Origin: Thalassotalea piscium
Lineage (GTDB): Bacteria; Pseudomonadota; Gammaproteobacteria; Enterobacterales; Alteromonadaceae
Direction of reading: 5' to 3'
NCBI RefSeq assembly: GCF_030295935.1
Contig: NZ_AP027362.1
Span: forward strand, 434,001-498,000
DNA length: 64,000 nucleotides
Part shown: positions 46,743 to 56,621 of the stretch, one piece after another
How positions within the stretch are numbered: the stretch's first letter is position 1
How the letters are laid out: each line of letters begins with the position of its first letter
Program-made: the position numbers and the translations under genes
Notes under the pieces: generated by a model
Seen by the model: the letters and a program-made list of their open reading frames with translations, nothing else
Databases searched by the model: none
Told to the model about the DNA's origin: nothing

Positions 46743-47041
46743 CTGAGGTGACTGAATTTAGTTGACCAGGTCACCAGAGCCCATAATAACGTCAGGTGAA
46801 ACGTTTTGATCATATAACAAACTAGCGCTTGCTTGAGGTATAACTACCATTGTGCCAATTAAAAGGGCTGATTTAAGTAATGTTTTCATTGTTATTTTGA
46901 ATCCTTATACTGTTATAGTCATGAGTTTTCCTTTTTAAATTTAAGGAAGCGGATCACTCTTTTATATACATATATACAAAAACGCAATAACTGTGCCTAC
47001 TATAAAAAACTACTATGTTTCAATGTGTTAATATTTTATTT

Positions 47042-47271
47042 AACCTGAGTTCTGGATAACGGATGTACGATCAACACAGATAAAGTTATATTTTTCAATT
47101 GCTTATTATAGAACAATCGTATTGCTTATGTAGTTATATATCAATGTTATAAGTGTTCAGTGAATCAAGGCAAGTTTGCGTACCTAATAGCGAGCTATTA
47201 GTAGCAAATTTAACGCAGATACGCGCAAAAATCGTGACATTGACGTGCTTAGCTTATCCAGAACTCTGGTT
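47042..47271. repeat. MITE-like repeat, copy C
   Basis: A 230-bp element, the reverse complement of 5200-5429 with about five mismatches by eye. Same terminal inverted repeats; one end has CCAGAG in place of CCTGAG. Flanks are ATTT (left) and ATTA (right), a 4-bp duplication with one change. It lies between the disrupted PEP-CTERM gene's promoter region and yjbQ. Confidence 0.85.
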
Positions 47272-47338
47272 ATTAATAATGAGAAATATATTATTGTAAA
47301 AATGAATGACACTGGTTGATGAGTACGGGTAATAAATA

Positions 47339-47755
47339 TTAGCCTTGAATTGTCGCTACTAAAGTTCTGCTAATAGCGTTATCTCTGTGCTCACCTAAAT
47401 AAATACCTTGCCAAATGCCGAGGTTAAGCTTGCCGTTAGTGATAGGTATTGTAACGCTACTCCCGATGGTGCTTGCTTTAATATGGGCCGGCATATCGTC
47501 ATCACCTTCATAAGTGTGTTTATAATAAGGTGCACGTTCGGGGACAAAGTGATTAAAGTGAGCTTCTAGGTCTGAACGCACGGTAGGATCGGCATTTTCG
47601 TTAATGGTAAGCGATGCAGAAGAGTGCTTAATAAATAAGTGAACAAGCCCACATTCTAGTGCTTTTATTTGGGGTAGGCAGTGAGTGACTTCATCTGTGA
47701 TAAGGTGAAAGCCTCTCGTTTGTGCTTTAAGTGTTATCTCACGTTGAAACCACAT
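47339..47755 (-). CDS. yjbQ: YjbQ family protein (UPF0047)
   Basis: A 138-residue compact protein. HLFIKHSSASLTINENADP, GDDDMPAHIKASTIGSSVTIPI and LGIWQGIYLGEHRD are the family marks; conserved His, Asp and Glu residues suggest a metal or phosphate site. E. coli YjbQ shows weak thiamin-phosphate-synthase activity; its true role is uncertain. It appears monocistronic. Confidence 0.88.
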   Translation of the reverse strand: MWFQREITLKAQTRGFHLITDEVTHCLPQIKALECGLVHLFIKHSSASLTINENADPTVRSDLEAHFNHFVPERAPYYKHTYEGDDDMPAHIKASTIGSSVTIPITNGKLNLGIWQGIYLGEHRDNAISRTLVATIQG

Positions 47756-47817
47756 AATATACTGGTGTATTAAATAATAAAGCCAGAATAGGATCCTGGC
47801 ATTGAATTAATTACTGG

Positions 47818-48282
47818 TTATTTATCGAAGCTAAACTCTATATAAGCTTTGCCATGCGGAGAACTTAACGGAATGATAACAATAGGCCCATCTGCTTTAT
47901 GCTTAATTGTATGATTCTTACCTGAAACTACCATCGGGGTTGCCATGTCAAACTCAAACCCTTTCTCACTTAGCATTCGTTTAGCACCACCAGTAACCAT
48001 GTTAGTAATTTCACCAACAAGATCGGTTATTTCATCGTTAACCTCATCTGGGGCTTCACCTACCATGCCTTTCATTGTTGCTAACGCCAAAGGCCCATCA
48101 AAGGTAATAGAGAGTGACCCTTTTGTTTGCTCACTTACCATGCCAATCAGCCCCGATACATCGCCTGCTGCAACTTCATTCTTTTTTAACCGAGGTTTTT
48201 CTGGTGTAAGTTCCATGTGAGCCATGGTCGACATTACATTGAGCATTGATGATAAAAACGGGTTAATAAACTCTACATTCAT
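47818..48282 (-). CDS. CheX-like chemotaxis phosphatase
   Basis: A 154-residue CheX/CheC-family protein expected to dephosphorylate CheY or a similar receiver. The phosphatase helix carries the E-x2-N motif (EITDLVGEITNMVTGGAKRML). N-terminal helix is MNVEFINPFLSSMLNVMSTM. The frame is open to a TTG at 48294, but ATG 48282 has GGGA 9 bases upstream and matches the family start. No other che genes are adjacent. Confidence 0.85.
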   Translation of the reverse strand: MNVEFINPFLSSMLNVMSTMAHMELTPEKPRLKKNEVAAGDVSGLIGMVSEQTKGSLSITFDGPLALATMKGMVGEAPDEVNDEITDLVGEITNMVTGGAKRMLSEKGFEFDMATPMVVSGKNHTIKHKADGPIVIIPLSSPHGKAYIEFSFDK

Positions 48283-48359
48283 GAAGTTTCCCAAAGCCTA
48301 AAGTTAATACTAGTGAACTGATTTTGCATACTTATTTAGTAAATGTAAATCGTTGTCCA

Positions 48360-48860
48360 CTAATTAATGTTATCAATAGTAGCAATTTTATGTGAATTGG
48401 TAAAAGTTAAACTACCTTTGATTTTATTATCTTGATAATTCACAGTATTTACTTGTTTGATATAAGTATCGACGAGTAATTCATTTTTTACCACTATTCC
48501 AGATAAAAAGTTTTTAAAAGGTGTTTCTTGATAAACATAGATATTACCTTTAACAATTTCTATCCCAACCCAGTTTAGCTTAAGCACTTTGTCTGAGGCT
48601 ATAATTTTGAAGTGTTTTTCGAAATATAATTGAATATATTTCTCATACTTTTTATGCTCCGGCGAAAAGTGCTCTTGCGATAACTCTGCGATAGTATTTT
48701 CTATATCATGAGCGGTAAATTGATGAATCACTTCGAGAGTATTGGTTCTAGGATTAACTGAAATTTCAGTTAATCCAAAGAAGTACTTGTGGGCGAGGAC
48801 TTGAGAGCCGCTCGCCAATGTGAGTAGCAGCAAAATGCCGCTAAAAAATTTAGTAAACAC
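48360..48860 (-). CDS. DUF6702 family exported protein
   Basis: A 166-residue protein with a signal peptide (MFTKFFSGILLLLTLASGSQVLA), then HKYFFGLTEISVNPRTNTLEVIHQFTAHDIE in form, a beta-rich start with conserved His. This fits the DUF6702 family, whose function is unknown. Its start overlaps the stop of the M1 peptidase gene by one base, so the two are translationally coupled and may work together in the periplasm. Confidence 0.78.
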   Translation of the reverse strand: MFTKFFSGILLLLTLASGSQVLAHKYFFGLTEISVNPRTNTLEVIHQFTAHDIENTIAELSQEHFSPEHKKYEKYIQLYFEKHFKIIASDKVLKLNWVGIEIVKGNIYVYQETPFKNFLSGIVVKNELLVDTYIKQVNTVNYQDNKIKGSLTFTNSHKIATIDNIN

Positions 48861-51220
48861 TAATTACTTTTTTCCTTTTTCTTTGCGCTATCTTCATCAG
48901 AATCATCTGTAGATTTAAGCTCAACATTATAATCGCGCATCATATCTGCTTGTTTACGCTTATATAATTCAAAACGAGACTTGATTGGGCGAGCAGGCCA
49001 GTAGTTGTTATTAACATTAACATCAGCTGTTTCCCAGTTAGGGTCTAAAGCGATTGCGGTAATCTCTTTATCGCGAATGAATAACTTAGATACCGATTTG
49101 GTATTTTTACGCCATATTTCTGCGGGAATACGGACATGCTCTACTTCGCCGTCAGCATAAGTAATATCTAAAATAATTGGCATTACTAGACCACCGAGAT
49201 TATTGAAGTCGATAATGTAAAAATTTCGGTCATCAACCAATAGGTCTTTTTCCCATTGTTTAAGTTTTTTGTGCTTACTATTGTAAGAGTTACGATCAGC
49301 GTTAGTTGCGGTAAATTGATCGTGTTCATTATAAAAATCTAATAACTCTGGTTTATCGGTTGTACGTAGCCAAGCACCTTGATTACGTAAGTCACTAATA
49401 AATGTGGGTTTTTCATTTTCTAGTGCACGTTCCCAAGCTTCTTCCACATCAGGATTTTGACTATTAGGACGATATAGGTGTATATCCCCTAGTTCAATAT
49501 CCACATGATCTGTAGTGTAGAACCAACCGCGCCAGAACCAATCAAGATCAACTGCTGAAGCATCTTCCATTGTGCGGAAGAAGTCTGCAGGTGTAGGGCG
49601 TTTAAACTTCCAGCGTTGAGCGTACTCTTTAAAAGCAAAGTCAAATAATTCTCGGCCCATTACTGTTTCACGCAATATATTCAATGCGGTTGCTGGTTTT
49701 CCATAAGCATTATTACCAAACTGTAGTATTGACTCTGAGTTAGTCATAATTGGCACTTGGTTATTGCTTTTCATGTAGGTTGTCATATTAGCAGCGTGGC
49801 CACGTCGAGAAGGATAGTTCTCTTCCCATGCTTGCTCTGCCAGAAATTGTAAAAATGTATTTAATCCTTCGTCCATCCAAGTCCATTGGCGTTCATCTGA
49901 ATTTACTATCATGGGAAAGTAGTTATGTCCTACCTCGTGAATAATAACGCCAACTAAGCCATATTTAGTACGACGAGAGTAGGTTTTCTTTCCTGTCTTT
50001 TTATCGAGTGTTGGCCGAGGACCGTTAAAAGTGATCATTGGATATTCCATACCACCAACCGGACCATTTACCGAAATAGAAACCGGGTATGGGTAAGCAA
50101 ATGTATACTTGTTATATTGCTCCATGGTATGAATAATGGCTTCAGTAGAATATTTTTCCCATAAAGGATTACCTTCATTAGGGTAAAATGACATTGCCAT
50201 GGTATCTGTGCCGCCTTCTTTATAACCTTGCGCGTCCCAAATAAACTTACGACTTGAAGCAAAGGCAAAGTCGCGTACATTCTTAGCGCTAAACTGCCAT
50301 GTTTTGGTTTTGGTTGAACGAGACTTTTCGTTCGCTAATGCTTCTTCTGGCGTTACAATTAACACTGGTTTTTTTGCCGTTTTTGCTTTAGCTAAGCGTT
50401 CTCTCTGCGTATGAGTTAATACTTTTTTCGGGTTTTGTAGTACACCTGTTGAAGCGACAATATGATCAGCGGGAACAGTAATGTTTACCTCATAGTCACC
50501 AAACTCTAAAGCGAACTCTCCGTTACCTAAAAACTGTTTGTTTTGCCAACCTACTGCATCGTAATAAGCGGCTGCGCGAGGAAACCAGCTTGCTATTTCA
50601 TACAAGTAGTTATCGTCTTCTTCAAAGTATTCATAACCTGAGCGACCACCGAGTACTTTTTGCTCGTGTAGCTGGTAATTCCATTCAATATTGAAAACTG
50701 TTTTATCACCAGATTGAAGTGGTTTAGGTAGGTCTATTCGCATCATTGTGTTGTTGATAGTGAACGGTATAGGCTTGTTATTGTTATCAACAACTTTAGT
50801 TATGCTATATCCACCGTCAAACTTGTCGCCTTCTACTAAACCGCGCATACCATTAAATGATATTTTTTTACCTGGTGCTGTTTTTGTTTGGTTAGTGTAC
50901 GATTGATTTTTTAAGCGGTTTTGGTCGAGTTGGAGCCATAAGTAGCGTAATGTATCTGGTGACTTATTAATATACTCGATGTTTTCTGAGCCACTTAAAC
51001 GTTGTGTTTTATCATCAATAGTAATATCAATTTTATAATTAACTTCTTGTTGCCAGTATTGATGGCCTGGTGCGCCCGAAGCGGTACGGTATGTATTAGG
51101 CGTTGGAAGTACTTCTTCTAATTGGCGGAACTTATCGTCACTGATACTACTTTTGGCAACGACATTACCCATGCTAAATATACAGAGGCCTAATAGTGCG
51201 GTTTGAATTGATATTTTCAT
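48860..51220 (-). CDS. M1 family metallopeptidase, exported
   Basis: A 786-residue zinc aminopeptidase-like enzyme with a signal peptide (MKISIQTALLGLCIFSMGNVVA). The zinc site is HEVGHNYFP followed by the Glu of WMDEGLNTF; the exopeptidase motif is GGMEYP (in place of GAMEN). The N-terminal beta domain starts at about 50. The C-terminus is charged (DDSDEDSAKKKEKSN). Peptide scavenging in the periplasm is likely. Upstream gene of a two-gene unit with the DUF6702 protein. Confidence 0.93.
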   Translation of the reverse strand: MKISIQTALLGLCIFSMGNVVAKSSISDDKFRQLEEVLPTPNTYRTASGAPGHQYWQQEVNYKIDITIDDKTQRLSGSENIEYINKSPDTLRYLWLQLDQNRLKNQSYTNQTKTAPGKKISFNGMRGLVEGDKFDGGYSITKVVDNNNKPIPFTINNTMMRIDLPKPLQSGDKTVFNIEWNYQLHEQKVLGGRSGYEYFEEDDNYLYEIASWFPRAAAYYDAVGWQNKQFLGNGEFALEFGDYEVNITVPADHIVASTGVLQNPKKVLTHTQRERLAKAKTAKKPVLIVTPEEALANEKSRSTKTKTWQFSAKNVRDFAFASSRKFIWDAQGYKEGGTDTMAMSFYPNEGNPLWEKYSTEAIIHTMEQYNKYTFAYPYPVSISVNGPVGGMEYPMITFNGPRPTLDKKTGKKTYSRRTKYGLVGVIIHEVGHNYFPMIVNSDERQWTWMDEGLNTFLQFLAEQAWEENYPSRRGHAANMTTYMKSNNQVPIMTNSESILQFGNNAYGKPATALNILRETVMGRELFDFAFKEYAQRWKFKRPTPADFFRTMEDASAVDLDWFWRGWFYTTDHVDIELGDIHLYRPNSQNPDVEEAWERALENEKPTFISDLRNQGAWLRTTDKPELLDFYNEHDQFTATNADRNSYNSKHKKLKQWEKDLLVDDRNFYIIDFNNLGGLVMPIILDITYADGEVEHVRIPAEIWRKNTKSVSKLFIRDKEITAIALDPNWETADVNVNNNYWPARPIKSRFELYKRKQADMMRDYNVELKSTDDSDEDSAKKKEKSN

Positions 51221-51368
51221 ATTGTTCCTAATTGCTGAAGGAATTACGGGCTCACAGTTTATATGTCGAATAATAACTAAAAGTTATGAAAAACTATAGA
51301 AAATTACGCTAGAAAGAGTAAAAAACAAGATTAAATGTTGAGCGGTAATTTTGTTAGTCAGTACACTT

Positions 51369-51812
51369 TTATTGGCAGTTCTGACATTTTCCATGCGCTT
51401 CTACTACCTGGTGGGTAATAGCAAAACCACTAGCATCCGCCATAGTTCGTAAAGCTAAGTCTAAATGGTTTGATTGAATTTCTTCTACATGACCACAAGC
51501 ATCACAAATTAATAACTGCACAGGATGATTACAATCACTAAAATGATGGCAAAGTACAAAAGCATTAATTGATTCAATTTTATGAACAAAACCTTGTTTA
51601 CTTAAAAAATCTAAGGCCCGATAAATAGTGGCGGGCTTAGCAGCCGCATCGATAGACTTTAGCTTATCTAGTAAATCATATGCACCGATAGCGCCCTCAT
51701 TTTCAGCTAATAAGGTAAATACTTGTTCTCTTGCTGTGGTAAAGCGCACCCCGCGTTTAGCACATACTTTTTGGGCTTTAGATAAAAGTTCTTGGCTAGT
51801 CATTGTTTTCAT
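51369..51812 (-). CDS. zur: Zinc uptake regulator Zur (Fur family)
   Basis: A 147-residue Fur-family repressor. DNA-binding domain about 1-85 (RGVRFTTAREQVFTLL, PATIYRALDFLSKQGFVHKIES). Dimer and metal domain has LCHHFSDCNHPVQLLICDACGHVEE, with the structural-zinc C-x2-C and a second C-x2-C near the end (CQNC). QELLSKAQKVCAKRG and KPATIYRALDF fit Zur better than Fur. It should repress zinc uptake genes; the boxes before the MerC gene are candidates. Confidence 0.88.
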   Translation of the reverse strand: MKTMTSQELLSKAQKVCAKRGVRFTTAREQVFTLLAENEGAIGAYDLLDKLKSIDAAAKPATIYRALDFLSKQGFVHKIESINAFVLCHHFSDCNHPVQLLICDACGHVEEIQSNHLDLALRTMADASGFAITHQVVEAHGKCQNCQ

Positions 51813-51932
51813 AAAAAAGTTTTTATCAAGTCTAACACAAGAATATTATAATAGGAGTAACATTCATACTAACCCCTATAAGAATTATTTGGTTCTTCAT
51901 AGTTTGCTTAGCTAAATGGTAACTTAAAAAAT

Positions 51933-51965
51933 AAAAAACCGACTCAGTTTACACCGAGTCGGCTT
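51933..51965 (-). terminator. Terminator of the M17 aminopeptidase gene
   Basis: Minus-strand stem CCGACTC / GAGTCGG (10-base loop) followed by a T6 run, 20 bp after the stop at 51986. Confidence 0.85.
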
Positions 51966-51985
51966 ATTTAATTATACGTTAATAT

Positions 51986-53497
51986 TTATTTTGCGTTGGT
52001 GAGGATCCATTCCGTTAATAAACGAACACCGTAACCAGTACCACCTTTAGGAACTTCGCCTTTAGATGAGTCAGCCAAAGCATTACCTGCAATGTCAAGG
52101 TGCGCCCAACGTACATCGCCAGCAAAGTGCTGTAAGAAGCTAGCTGCGGTTGTTGCACCAGGACCACCTGTGCCAGTGTTTCTTAGATCGGCTATGTTGC
52201 TTTTAAGTTTATCTTTATAGCCTAATGGTAAGCGCCACAGGTTTTCATTCACTTGTTTGCCAGCAAAGGTAAGCTCTTGAACTAATTGATCATCTTCAGA
52301 AAAAATTGCGGCATATTCATTACCAACCGCACGCACTTTCGAGCCAGTGAGTGTTGCTACATCTACTAATATTTGCGGCTTATATTTAGTTCTTGCATAC
52401 CACATAGCATCAGAAAGTACTAAGCGGCCTTCAGCATCAGTGTTAGTTATTTCAACAGTAAGGCCTTCTGCTGTTGTAAGTACATCACCAGGCGCTACCG
52501 ACTTTTCTGACACCATATTTGCTGCCATACCCATAACGGCAACAACGTTAACTTTGGCTTTGCCTAAAGCAAGTGCTTTAATGGTACCTAGTGCAGCCGC
52601 TGCGCCTGCCATATCAACCTTCATATGAGCAATAGAACTATGAGTTTTTATATTATAACCACCTGAATCGAAGGTAATGCCTTTGCCAGCTATGGCAATT
52701 GGTGCGTCTTTACTTCCTTCATAATGTGCAACAACAAGTCTAGATCCGCTGGTACTTCCTCGTCCTACACCTTCAAGTGCGCCCATGCCAAGCTTTTTAA
52801 GTTCTTTAGGTGAAAGTACTTTAATTTTTACACCAAGTTTTTTTAGTGTTTTAGCTGTTTTTGCAAAGTCTACTGGTGTCAATTCAGTAGCCGTTTCACT
52901 CGTTAGATCTCTAGCAAGAAAAACCCCACTTTCTATATGCGATAATGGTGTGTATGCCTCTTGGCTCTGTTGACCATTATCAACATCAAATAAAAAGCTT
53001 TTCGTTTGGCGTTTTTCTTTGTGATATTTGTCAAAACGGTAAGATCTCAGGTTAATGCCATGAGCGAGCAGTGCTGTTGCTTGTGCGTTGTTCTGGCCTA
53101 AACCATCAGCTGCTACAGTAATTGTATTAACATTGTCATGCTCTAATTGAGCTGATAGGTTACCACCAAGTTTTGTGATTTTATCTTTTGTTAGTGCGTT
53201 GTCATCAACACCCACTATTACTACGCGTTGGTAATCGAGGTTAGTCGGTGCTAAAACGGTAACAAATTGAGCATATTTACCTTCAAATTCTCCTGCTTTC
53301 ATGGCTTTGGTTAATTGACCATTTGTTTTCTTATCGAAAGCAGTAAAAGTATCGTTGGCTACATCTTTACCATGAAATAAGACAAGAGTATCTGACTCTG
53401 CGTCAACACTTGTTTTAAAAGAAAAGTTCTCAGCATAGCTAACCGATGCTGATGCTAGCATAGCGATAGCTAATGCTGTTTTAGTTAGTTTTAACAT
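51986..53497 (-). CDS. M17 leucyl aminopeptidase, exported form
   Basis: A 503-residue leucine-aminopeptidase-type enzyme. The M17 signature NTDAEGRLVLSD and the metal/active-site block GKGITFDSGG, with HMKVDMAGAAA, are intact. A signal peptide (MLKLTKTALAIAMLASASVSYA) precedes the usual N-terminal domain, so the protein is expected in the periplasm or outside, unlike cytosolic PepA. Monocistronic with its own terminator. Confidence 0.93.
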   Translation of the reverse strand: MLKLTKTALAIAMLASASVSYAENFSFKTSVDAESDTLVLFHGKDVANDTFTAFDKKTNGQLTKAMKAGEFEGKYAQFVTVLAPTNLDYQRVVIVGVDDNALTKDKITKLGGNLSAQLEHDNVNTITVAADGLGQNNAQATALLAHGINLRSYRFDKYHKEKRQTKSFLFDVDNGQQSQEAYTPLSHIESGVFLARDLTSETATELTPVDFAKTAKTLKKLGVKIKVLSPKELKKLGMGALEGVGRGSTSGSRLVVAHYEGSKDAPIAIAGKGITFDSGGYNIKTHSSIAHMKVDMAGAAAALGTIKALALGKAKVNVVAVMGMAANMVSEKSVAPGDVLTTAEGLTVEITNTDAEGRLVLSDAMWYARTKYKPQILVDVATLTGSKVRAVGNEYAAIFSEDDQLVQELTFAGKQVNENLWRLPLGYKDKLKSNIADLRNTGTGGPGATTAASFLQHFAGDVRWAHLDIAGNALADSSKGEVPKGGTGYGVRLLTEWILTNAK

Positions 53498-53634
53498 AGT
53501 TACACAACCTTCAGTTTAATATTTGGCTATATACTACTGTTATTATGAGTAAAGTTAAATGGCAAGAGACTAACAGGATGTTAATTGCGATGAACAGCAA
53601 TTTTGTTAGTAGTTGTATAGATAATAAAAGTACC

Positions 53635-53668
53635 AATAAAAAAGCCCTGCTATATATAGCAGGGCTTT
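53635..53668 (-). terminator. Terminator of fusA2
   Basis: AAAGCCCTGCTATATATAGCAGGGCTTT (stem AAAGCCCTGCTATA) is a perfect palindrome at 53641-53668 with a T-run on the minus strand, 24 bp after the stop. Confidence 0.85.
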
Positions 53669-53691
53669 ATAAGTGTAATTAAAGGGTAGGC

Positions 53692-55779
53692 TTATTTTTT
53701 AGCGTTACGCTCTTTTACTTCTGCAATAACTTCTTCAGCTACGTTGTTCGGACATGGGTTGTAGTGTGAGAACTCCATAGAGAACTGACCACGACCTGAT
53801 GTCATCGTACGTAATGATCCGATATAACCAAACATTTCTGAAAGAGGAACGTCTGCTTTAATTCGAACACCCGTAGTACCCGCTTCTTGATCTTTGATCA
53901 TGCCGCGACGACGGTTTAAATCACCAATTACATCACCAACGTGATCTTCAGGTGTGAAAACATCAACCTTCATGATTGGTTCAATTAACTGAGCGCCCGC
54001 TTTTGGAATTGACTGACGGAAAGCGCCTTTAGCAGCTATCTCGAATGCTACAGCAGATGAGTCAACTGCGTGGAAACCACCGTCGAATAATTCAACTTCA
54101 ACATCAAGTACAGGGAAGCCAGCTAAAACACCAGTATCCATCATGCTCTTGAAACCTTTCTCAACAGCTGGGAAGAATTCTTTAGGAACATTACCACCAA
54201 CAACTACTGACTTAAATGTAAAGCCTGAGTTTGGCTCACCTGGACGGATACGGTAATCAATTTTACCAAATTGACCAGAACCACCAGATTGTTTCTTATG
54301 CGTGTAAGAATCTTCAATTTCTTGAGTAATAGTTTCACGATAAGCAACTTGAGGCTTGCCAACGATTAAGTCAACACCGTAAGTACGCTTAAGAATATCA
54401 ACTTTAATATCTAAGTGAAGCTCACCCATACCTTTAAGGATAGTTTCACCTGAGTCTTCATCAGTCTCAACTTGGAAAGTTGGATCTTCTGCAACCATTT
54501 TACCAATTGCAACACCCATTTTCTCAGAGCCACCTTTATCTTTAGGTGTTACTGAAATTGAGATTACTGGTGCAGGGAAAACCATTGCTTCTAATGTACA
54601 AGGGTCTTTCGGATCACATAAAGTATGACCTGTTTGCACGTTTTTCATACCAACAATAGCAATAATATCACCAGCTTGAGCTTCTGTAAGTTCAGTACGG
54701 TCTTCCGCTTGCATTTCACACATACGGCCAATACGTTCAGTCTTACCGGTGAATGAGTTCAGAATAGTATCACCTTTTTTCAACTTACCTGAGTAGATAC
54801 GTACGAAAGTTAATGCACCAAAACGGTCATCCATAATCTTGAATGCCAACGCTTTGAAGGTTTCTTTTGCATCAACAATAGCGAATTTACCAGTAGGCTC
54901 GCCTTCTTCATCAGTTAATGGTTGAGGTTTAACTTCTGTCGGTGATGGTAAGTAGTCTACAACCGCATCAAGTACTAACTGCATACCTTTGTTTTTAAAT
55001 GCAGAACCACAGTATGTAGGAAAGAATAATAATTCGTTGGTACCTTTACGGATACATGCTTTAATTTGCTCTTCAGTCGGTGTAAGTTCACCTTCTAAAT
55101 ATTCCATTAATAAATCTTCGTCAGCTTCTAAAGCTGTTTCGATCATTTGTTCACGGTATAAAGCAGCGTCATCAACCATATGTGCTGGAATATCTGTTAC
55201 TTCGTAGTTTTCAGGAATACCAGTATCGTCCCAAACATAAGCTTTTTGAGTTAATACGTCGACAACACCAACGAAATCATCTTCTTCACCAATAGGTAAA
55301 GTCATAATAAGTGGATGAGCACCTAATACGTTTTTAACTTGATCAGTAACTCGGTAAAAGTTAGCGCCTAAACGGTCTAATTTGTTAACGAAAATTAAAC
55401 GCGCTACTTTTGAATCGTTTGCATAGCGCCAGTTCGTTTCTGACTGAGGCTCAACACCACCGCTACCACAGAAAACACCAATACCACCATCAAGTACTTT
55501 TAATGAACGATAAACTTCTACAGTGAAGTCAACGTGGCCAGGAGTGTCAATTACGTTAAAACGATGTCCTTTCCATTCACATGTAACAGCAGCAGACTGG
55601 ATAGTAATACCACGCTCGGCTTCTTGCTCCATGAAGTCAGTTGTTGACTCACCGTCATGCGTTTCGCCCGCTTTATGGATTTTGCCTGTTAATTTTAGGA
55701 TACGTTCAGTTGTCGTTGTCTTACCAGCATCAACGTGAGCGAATATACCAATGTTTCTATATTTAGATAAATCTGCCAT
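53692..55779 (-). CDS. fusA2: Elongation factor G 2 (second EF-G)
   Basis: A 695-residue translocation GTPase. G1 is [13 protein letters not shown]2 region [12 protein letters not shown]3 [12 protein letters not shown] and G4 [10 protein letters not shown]. The start [19 protein letters not shown] and the length fit the EF-G 2 type found in Vibrio and Colwellia as a second copy. It is alone, not in an rpsL-rpsG-fusA-tuf operon, and lies inverted directly upstream of the S10 operon. The canonical fusA is presumably elsewhere. A possible role is ribosome recycling or translation under stress. Confidence 0.88.
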   Translation of the reverse strand: MADLSKYRNIGIFAHVDAGKTTTTERILKLTGKIHKAGETHDGESTTDFMEQEAERGITIQSAAVTCEWKGHRFNVIDTPGHVDFTVEVYRSLKVLDGGIGVFCGSGGVEPQSETNWRYANDSKVARLIFVNKLDRLGANFYRVTDQVKNVLGAHPLIMTLPIGEEDDFVGVVDVLTQKAYVWDDTGIPENYEVTDIPAHMVDDAALYREQMIETALEADEDLLMEYLEGELTPTEEQIKACIRKGTNELLFFPTYCGSAFKNKGMQLVLDAVVDYLPSPTEVKPQPLTDEEGEPTGKFAIVDAKETFKALAFKIMDDRFGALTFVRIYSGKLKKGDTILNSFTGKTERIGRMCEMQAEDRTELTEAQAGDIIAIVGMKNVQTGHTLCDPKDPCTLEAMVFPAPVISISVTPKDKGGSEKMGVAIGKMVAEDPTFQVETDEDSGETILKGMGELHLDIKVDILKRTYGVDLIVGKPQVAYRETITQEIEDSYTHKKQSGGSGQFGKIDYRIRPGEPNSGFTFKSVVVGGNVPKEFFPAVEKGFKSMMDTGVLAGFPVLDVEVELFDGGFHAVDSSAVAFEIAAKGAFRQSIPKAGAQLIEPIMKVDVFTPEDHVGDVIGDLNRRRGMIKDQEAGTTGVRIKADVPLSEMFGYIGSLRTMTSGRGQFSMEFSHYNPCPNNVAEEVIAEVKERNAKK

Positions 55780-56037
55780 TAGGTTACTCTATTTTAAAAA
55801 ATGAATTGTTGAAAATTTGCGCGCGAGTATACCAGAAGTTATTTTAAACCTACACCTAAAATTAATAATTATCGGTTGGTAAGTACAGAGTGAAAGGGGG
55901 TTGCTGAACGTTATTTTTCCGTTAAGTGTTTGTTTTAAAGTAACTAATGTGTGATGGTTTATGGTTTTATTAGAGTTGTAAAAAACTTCATGATCTAATC
56001 ATTGTGAGGGTAACTATGTAAATAACGACACGAAAAT

Positions 56038-56061
56038 AGCTCTGCTATATATAGCAGAGCT
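56038..56061. repeat. 24-bp perfect palindrome upstream of fusA2 and rpsJ
   Basis: AGCTCTGCTATATATAGCAGAGCT shares the core CTGCTATATATAGCAG with the fusA2 terminator at 53641-53668. It lacks a T-run, so it is probably not a terminator in itself. It lies between the divergent fusA2 and S10 promoters. Confidence 0.7.
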
Positions 56062-56096
56062 TATGACAAACTTGCTATTAATTACCATCTAATTGC

Positions 56097-56124
56097 TTGT
56101 TATTTGTTATCTGTTATGTATAAT
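56097..56124 (+). promoter_or_regulatory. Promoter of the S10 operon
   Basis: TTGTTA (56097-56102), 16-base spacer, TATAAT (56119-56124), followed by ACGCATCC. It is about 170 bp before rpsJ, leaving a long leader. Confidence 0.7.
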
Positions 56125-56130
56125 ACGCAT

Positions 56131-56608
<478 letters not shown>

Positions 56609-56621
56609 TAGGAGTTTTAAC

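Larger units (their letters stand above)
45511..46773 (+). mobile_element. IS3-family insertion sequence, 1263 bp, intact
   Basis: Left end TGACGTGGTTTAATGGATTC and right end (read inward on the other strand) TGACCTGGTCAACTAAATTC form imperfect terminal inverted repeats starting TGAC. The 3-bp target duplication CCA lies at 45508-45510 and 46774-46776. It carries orfA and orfB, with orfB in the -1 frame. Fixing the boundaries here restores the interrupted gene's frame exactly, which confirms them. Confidence 0.93.
44856..46889 (-). pseudogene. PEP-CTERM sorting-domain exported protein gene, disrupted by IS3
   Basis: The 5' part (46774-46889) encodes a start and signal peptide (MKTLLKSALLIGTMVVIPQA, then SASLLYDQNVSPDVIMGSG). 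The 3' part (44856-45510) continues in frame (VSNGSFTIDQYTLTDGQG) and ends with a PEP-CTERM anchor: VPEPTSLVLLALGLLGLRARKA, i.e. PEP motif, hydrophobic helix and basic tail. Removing the 1263-bp IS and one CCA copy restores one open frame of about 255 codons. PEP-CTERM proteins are exported and processed by exosortase. The insertion is therefore expected to abolish function. Confidence 0.9.
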
